Positions 7,501 through 10,610 of a DNA stretch of 10,610 nucleotides are shown here, piece by piece. Position 1 is the stretch's first letter; every line of letters starts with the position of its first letter. The stretch lies in contig DFGU01000108.1 in assembly GCA_002371785.1 (NCBI GenBank), forward strand, positions 29,445 to 40,054. The letters run 5' to 3'. Both the position numbers and the translations under genes were made by a program. This DNA comes from Bacteroidales bacterium UBA3742 (lineage in GTDB: Bacteria; Bacteroidota; Bacteroidia; Bacteroidales; Paludibacteraceae). Below the pieces are notes generated by a model. It was not told the origin of the DNA. It searched no databases and worked only from the letters and a program-made list of their open reading frames with translations.

Positions 7501-10500
7501 CATCCTGATCCACGGGCTACCGAACTGCAAAACCTGACCAAGGACAGTACATATCGCTCCGTACTACAAGCCGTAAATGGGTGCGACAGTGTGATTGAAC
7601 TTAGGCTGATTGTCGGTAAGCGAACCTACTACACCATGCCCGTCACCGTCTGCGATGCCGAACTGCCGTGGACCGACCCCAACAGACCGGGACTGCAGCT
7701 ACGCCGCGACACGACATACAATGATACCATCCCCAATGCGATGAACTGCGACTCGGTCATCACCGTGCAGTTTAAGGTGCACGAGACATACCACGTGACG
7801 CAGGACATCACGATCTGCGAGATGGAAGCCCCCTACAACCACCCCGACAAACGGTTTACCCTGTTCCAGAATCTCGACCACACGCAGACGATCACACAGA
7901 CTATACCGAGTGCGCACCAATGCGATAGTACGGTGACACTCAATCTGACGGTTAACCCTACGACCTACAAGGAGGTGGATGTGCTCCTATGCGAGGAGGC
8001 TTTGCCCTACGCATACGGAGAGAACGGCAAGGAAGCCAAAGGCAAGGGTGTGTATCGTGATACGCTCCGGACGAAGAACCAATACGGCTGCGACTCGATA
8101 CTGATTGTCCACCTGGAAGTCATGACTACCATCATCGACCGGCAAGAGGTGACGCTATGCGACAACGAGTTGCCATACAACCATCCCGACTCGCGGGCAA
8201 CCAAATTGCAAAATCTGCAAAATGGCGGCACCTATCGCGACACGCTGAAGACAATAAGCGGGTGTGACAGTATCATCGAGCTCCACCTGCAAGTATGGGA
8301 AACCTATGAGGTGGATGAACGGCAATATATTTGCGACTACGAGGAGTTTGATTTCCACGGACACATCTTCCGCAACATGCAGGCGCAGGACGAGCCGTAC
8401 CGATTGGACACGACGCTCAAGAGCATACACGGTTGCGACTCCGTGGTACATCTGTATCTGACCGTCTGGCAGTCGTATAAGATACCGTCCTCTTCGGTGA
8501 CCGTCTGCCAGAACAAAGAGAATCCCAACTGGGAGTGGCGCGACGAAGACGGCACGCTCCATGGCATTGTCTCTATCGCCGAGCCGCGCGAGATATTCCT
8601 GGCCGATACCCTCAAGACTATCCACGATTGCGACTCGATATTCGGCATCCAGCTGCGTATCATTCCGTCCTACCGCGAAGACTCGCTCTACACCATCTGT
8701 CAGAACGAGCACATCACATGGCAAGGCAAGGCCTACTGCGGCAATAAGGCTGACCCGATGACCGGCGAACGCGTGCTGGCTCCGGGACTGTACGACGACA
8801 CCGTCATGCACAAGACTGCTGAGGGCTGCGACTCGATCTTCTACCTGCAACTGCGCGTCTATGAGATATACGAGACGGATATACCGCTGACCGTTTGCGA
8901 CAACGAGGATGCCCACGCTTTCCACCTAAGCGACACCCAGGGTACCGTCATCGACGACGACCTGCCGTTTGAGCCAACACCATCGGAAGAAGGAGTGACC
9001 AAGCCGACGATCTATATCGACCGCGACTATATGCTGCAGACCATTCACGGCTGCGACTCCGTCATCCACCTCCACCTAATCGTACAGCCTACCTACGAGT
9101 TTGTGACACGGGCTAAGGTGTGCGGAACAGAAGACTACCTATGGCGTGACCGAATGTACTACGAGACCGGCACCTACTACGACTCGCTATGGACGAAAGA
9201 CCAGTGCGACTCCGTCTATGTGCTGGAGCTGTTCAAGAAACCTATGGTGCTCATCCCGCGCTACGACACCATTTGCGATAATGAGACATACGAGCACCTC
9301 GACACCATGTGGTACACCAACGGCTCACACACGCTGGTTGAGACGATGGTGTGGACGCCCGGTATGCCTATCCCGCAATCCTACTCCGACGTCACCTTCC
9401 GTAGCAAAGATGACGGCTGCGACAGTATCGTCTTCCGTTATTGGCTTAAGATTAACAAGACATTCAACTACCACGACACAGCTGTCATATGCTCGAACAT
9501 ATCCTATCAGACCGAACTGCACACCTATACAGGATATGAATATGAGTACGACACCGACCAATACATAGCGCCCTATGACACCGTCATCAGGAATCAGTAT
9601 AGCTCTGTCAATGGTTGCGACTCCATCTATCACCTGCATGCTACCATCTACCCCAATTATCGCCACCGCGATACGATCACGATATGCGACGACGAGACGG
9701 CCGACTGGCGTGGGCATCACTATGAGGGTAGCATGCTGGGCAATGTGCTCGGCAACGGCCTGCCGGCGGGTGAACACGTGTTCCGCGATTCGTTCCTGAC
9801 ATACGACCACGGTTGCGACTCGATATACGAACTGCACCTGATGGTCATGCCGACCTACCTCTTTGTAGATAGCATCACCAAGTGTGCGGACGAAGACCTA
9901 AGCTGGCGAAGCTTTAACCTGGATCATGTGCTGCCCGGCGAGTACTTCTACTACGACAGCCTGACCACCGTCACCTACGGTTGCGACTCGGTATATCACC
10001 TCTATCTCAACGTGCTGGATACCACCTACGAGATCCGTCACGACTCGATATGCGAGACCGAGACCTACTACCTGCACGGCATAGCGCTGACCGAGCCGGG
10101 CTTCTACAAGGATACGACGCTCAATGCATGGGGATGCCACCACTTCACCTACCTATACCTCTACGTCATCCCGCCTACCGTGCCGACGGCATGGGCCGAC
10201 TCGATATGTGCCGACGATAAGTCGTACGAGCTATTCTACAGTTACACCGGTCCGCTGGATCCGGTAGCCTACTCGGTATATTACGACGACTTCGGCCATA
10301 AATATGGATTCGAGGATATCATCAACGAACCTATCACAATGGCAGACCAACTGCATACGCTCATCCTGCCTATGCCGTGGCGCGACGATGACTACCATAA
10401 GTATCCGCGTCCCGACTACTATAATATCCGGCTCACGCTCGACAACGGCGTCTGCACCAATCCCGACCTGTGCAGCACCGACACCTCGATCGTGCTCAGC

Positions 10501-10610
10501 TACCCGTCGTGGGTGACCGAACAACGCTTCCGCGACGTGATAGCCATCCTCTCGACCGACTACAACGGCGGTTATACCTTCTCGCACTACCAGTGGTATC
10601 GCAACAACGA
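4594..10610 (+). CDS. Giant exported repeat protein: IgGFc-binding-like head, PKD, 22 GCDS repeats (3' end outside window)
   Basis: The frame stays open to the window edge, encoding at least 2005 residues. Start: the frame has a stop at 4588, then TTG 4591, GTG 4594 and ATG 4624. GTG (or TTG) gives a full signal peptide MRRLLSVIWC...ALAWG/Q, whereas ATG 4624 would lose its basic end; no ATG alternative is better. Residues about 39-335 resemble the IgGFc-binding protein N-terminal family (STEGKDFWVTY, KGLHVRSKDPISLYALN, LGREYVIQTYS, FALVSTHYNTRVNI). Residues about 496-585 are a PKD domain (VDWNFHDYGG, HTFSSAGDYDVTLTV). Residues about 588-1869 are 22 GCDS repeats. After them comes a different domain (YPRPDYYNIRL, YPSWVTEQRFRDVI, YNGGYTFSHYQWYRNN) that I recall near the C-termini of Bacteroidales surface proteins. 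A type IX secretion sorting domain would be expected beyond the edge but is not visible. Likely an adhesin or surface rod; ligand unknown. Confidence 0.9.
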   Translation, partial: MRRLLSVIWCMVCCLALAWGQYNSTTPEGGSWNNSEYNSTEGKDFWVTYMFNYGNLQQDENLKLYLYAVARKKTTFQIEYADGTLSQAIDVPAGGRSQIFTVDQSKAYITNPDQVMSKGLHVRSKDPISLYALNQNAEAGSYDATNILPSNTLGREYVIQTYSTDGVTTEFALVSTHYNTRVNIEYFEKHVQTGQVTRNTISLTLHAGQTYLHRSSGIEYSLTGTTVCTSHPIAIFCGGQHADIPRGSSNKNHIYSQLYPATMWGKHFVVQNVQKHKKDFYRVTAAQNNTQVRLNGTLVATLNANETYDGAVVSTNHQNKADYILTSKNALVCFYATDGILSNDTIPDPTDPTNPFIKQYEGAPAMAPVVPMELGCNDLIFATLNSSGITKHYVNVVTYTAYKNGMQLDGTNISSQFADLAGTPYSYAQLSLTDGAHTLKNSMGKSKKDAVFTAMVYGLGMNNMARQESYAYAPGSRILSDVDMLVNGEYIKEKTICITKPLTFTGIIGGDYYSVDWNFHDYGGTTTSTGNRDTIKTHTFSSAGDYDVTLTVGRQYPINCTNTSGTIVYDTVHVMIHVKDIYNANFEHKICEGQTVELKGRDENGNIQTYTYSTNTNETKKFYTVDGCDSIVRVKIQVGQPETKRFTVTECNEYTWHGTRYTESGTYNWTGKTEYDCDLTEILELTILKPVQGPKVEKTLCRNSLPYIWNGQSINKPGPYTATLQAANGCDSIAKLEVKVEDEYREEITAKPCYGESYEWRGRILTEANTYEEKRSSPNGCDSTFILHLSFFPDYSHITKTDETCADKPYRFGDQMLTESGTYTKTFKTADGCDSTVTLTLTVWPLEYDTIYASICQGESYPFDGKQLKTEGKYTKTEQNAHHCTKTTVLYLTVNPVTHRYDTIRICEKGLPYTYAGKYIADKEGIYEKVLDTKNQYGCDSVYHLNLIVDKTIVTPLTVHRCDYDAPYNHPDPRATELQNLTKDSTYRSVLQAVNGCDSVIELRLIVGKRTYYTMPVTVCDAELPWTDPNRPGLQLRRDTTYNDTIPNAMNCDSVITVQFKVHETYHVTQDITICEMEAPYNHPDKRFTLFQNLDHTQTITQTIPSAHQCDSTVTLNLTVNPTTYKEVDVLLCEEALPYAYGENGKEAKGKGVYRDTLRTKNQYGCDSILIVHLEVMTTIIDRQEVTLCDNELPYNHPDSRATKLQNLQNGGTYRDTLKTISGCDSIIELHLQVWETYEVDERQYICDYEEFDFHGHIFRNMQAQDEPYRLDTTLKSIHGCDSVVHLYLTVWQSYKIPSSSVTVCQNKENPNWEWRDEDGTLHGIVSIAEPREIFLADTLKTIHDCDSIFGIQLRIIPSYREDSLYTICQNEHITWQGKAYCGNKADPMTGERVLAPGLYDDTVMHKTAEGCDSIFYLQLRVYEIYETDIPLTVCDNEDAHAFHLSDTQGTVIDDDLPFEPTPSEEGVTKPTIYIDRDYMLQTIHGCDSVIHLHLIVQPTYEFVTRAKVCGTEDYLWRDRMYYETGTYYDSLWTKDQCDSVYVLELFKKPMVLIPRYDTICDNETYEHLDTMWYTNGSHTLVETMVWTPGMPIPQSYSDVTFRSKDDGCDSIVFRYWLKINKTFNYHDTAVICSNISYQTELHTYTGYEYEYDTDQYIAPYDTVIRNQYSSVNGCDSIYHLHATIYPNYRHRDTITICDDETADWRGHHYEGSMLGNVLGNGLPAGEHVFRDSFLTYDHGCDSIYELHLMVMPTYLFVDSITKCADEDLSWRSFNLDHVLPGEYFYYDSLTTVTYGCDSVYHLYLNVLDTTYEIRHDSICETETYYLHGIALTEPGFYKDTTLNAWGCHHFTYLYLYVIPPTVPTAWADSICADDKSYELFYSYTGPLDPVAYSVYYDDFGHKYGFEDIINEPITMADQLHTLILPMPWRDDDYHKYPRPDYYNIRLTLDNGVCTNPDLCSTDTSIVLSYPSWVTEQRFRDVIAILSTDYNGGYTFSHYQWYRNN
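6355..10200 (+). repeat. Array of 22 cysteine-paired GCDS protein repeats
   Basis: Each unit of roughly 50-85 residues follows one plan: a strand ending in (I/V/L)C-(D/E/Q), a short aromatic segment (often LPY or W-x-G), a GxY-x-D-T-like turn, then GCDS followed by a hydrophobic strand such as IYHLHLxV. The second-cysteine motifs begin at 6472, 6619, 6778, 6931, 7087, 7240, 7405, 7579, 7744, 7918, 8086, 8260, 8431, 8626, 8824, 9049, 9202, 9415, 9613, 9811, 9979 and 10132. Nineteen keep CDS (preceded by G, N, Q or D). Units 2, 6 and 22 read DCDL, HCTK and GCHH. Both cysteines are present in all 22. The motif is familiar from large Bacteroidota surface proteins; its structure is not known to me. 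Confidence 0.9.

Noticed and set aside
8155..8925. Minus-strand open frame (256 codons) opposite the repeat array
   Set aside because: Its sequence is the periodic mirror of the GCDS repeats, with no independent domain or ribosome-binding site.
6355..10200. CRISPR-like array
   Set aside because: The recurring DNA (GGTTGCGACTC-like) is coding for GCDS, spaced irregularly by codon multiples and diverged, not identical repeats with unique spacers.

Overview
The window reads as chromosome of a member of the Bacteroidales (Bacteroidota), GC near 50%. The evidence is two exact Bacteroidota-type -7 elements (TAnnTTTG) each with a TTG 20 bases upstream, a K+-dependent type membrane pyrophosphatase, and a giant exported protein with the IgGFc-binding-like head, PKD domain and GCDS repeats that are common in this phylum. 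All supported genes lie on the + strand.

Layout. Bases 1-977 hold the 3' end of a membrane-bound pyrophosphatase gene (hppA). Next comes a small exported heavy-metal-associated (HMA) domain protein (1145-1489). A 371-base gene-free stretch follows, with a long octamer-built inverted repeat, a small hairpin and a strong intrinsic terminator (1774-1802). A promoter at 1800-1831 then drives a compact toxin-antitoxin pair: an antitoxin of 70 residues and a YafQ-like RelE-superfamily toxin, overlapping as ATGA. Between this pair and the next gene are three consecutive inverted repeats (2414-2541) and a second Bacteroidota promoter (2543-2574).

From 2605 to the right edge three tightly packed genes appear to form one operon for envelope or secreted proteins. 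They are a predicted outer-membrane protein (signal peptide, Thr/Lys/Gln-rich linker, beta-rich domain), a secreted protein with two different CAP/SCP domains, and the start of a giant surface protein (at least 2005 residues in the window, still open at the edge). The giant protein has a signal peptide, an IgGFc-binding-protein-N-terminal-like domain, a PKD domain, 22 cysteine-paired 'GCDS' repeats and a post-repeat domain. Its start is non-ATG (GTG or TTG).

The most interesting unit is this operon: a repeat-rod surface protein made with a CAP-domain secreted protein and a small outer-membrane protein, of unknown purpose. All 22 repeats keep both cysteines even where the GCDS motif has decayed, which suggests one disulfide per repeat, and the array contains a segmental duplication at an exact offset of 681 bases. 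Secondary points are a catalytic Asp-to-Asn change in the YafQ-like toxin and an operator-like palindrome at the operon promoter.
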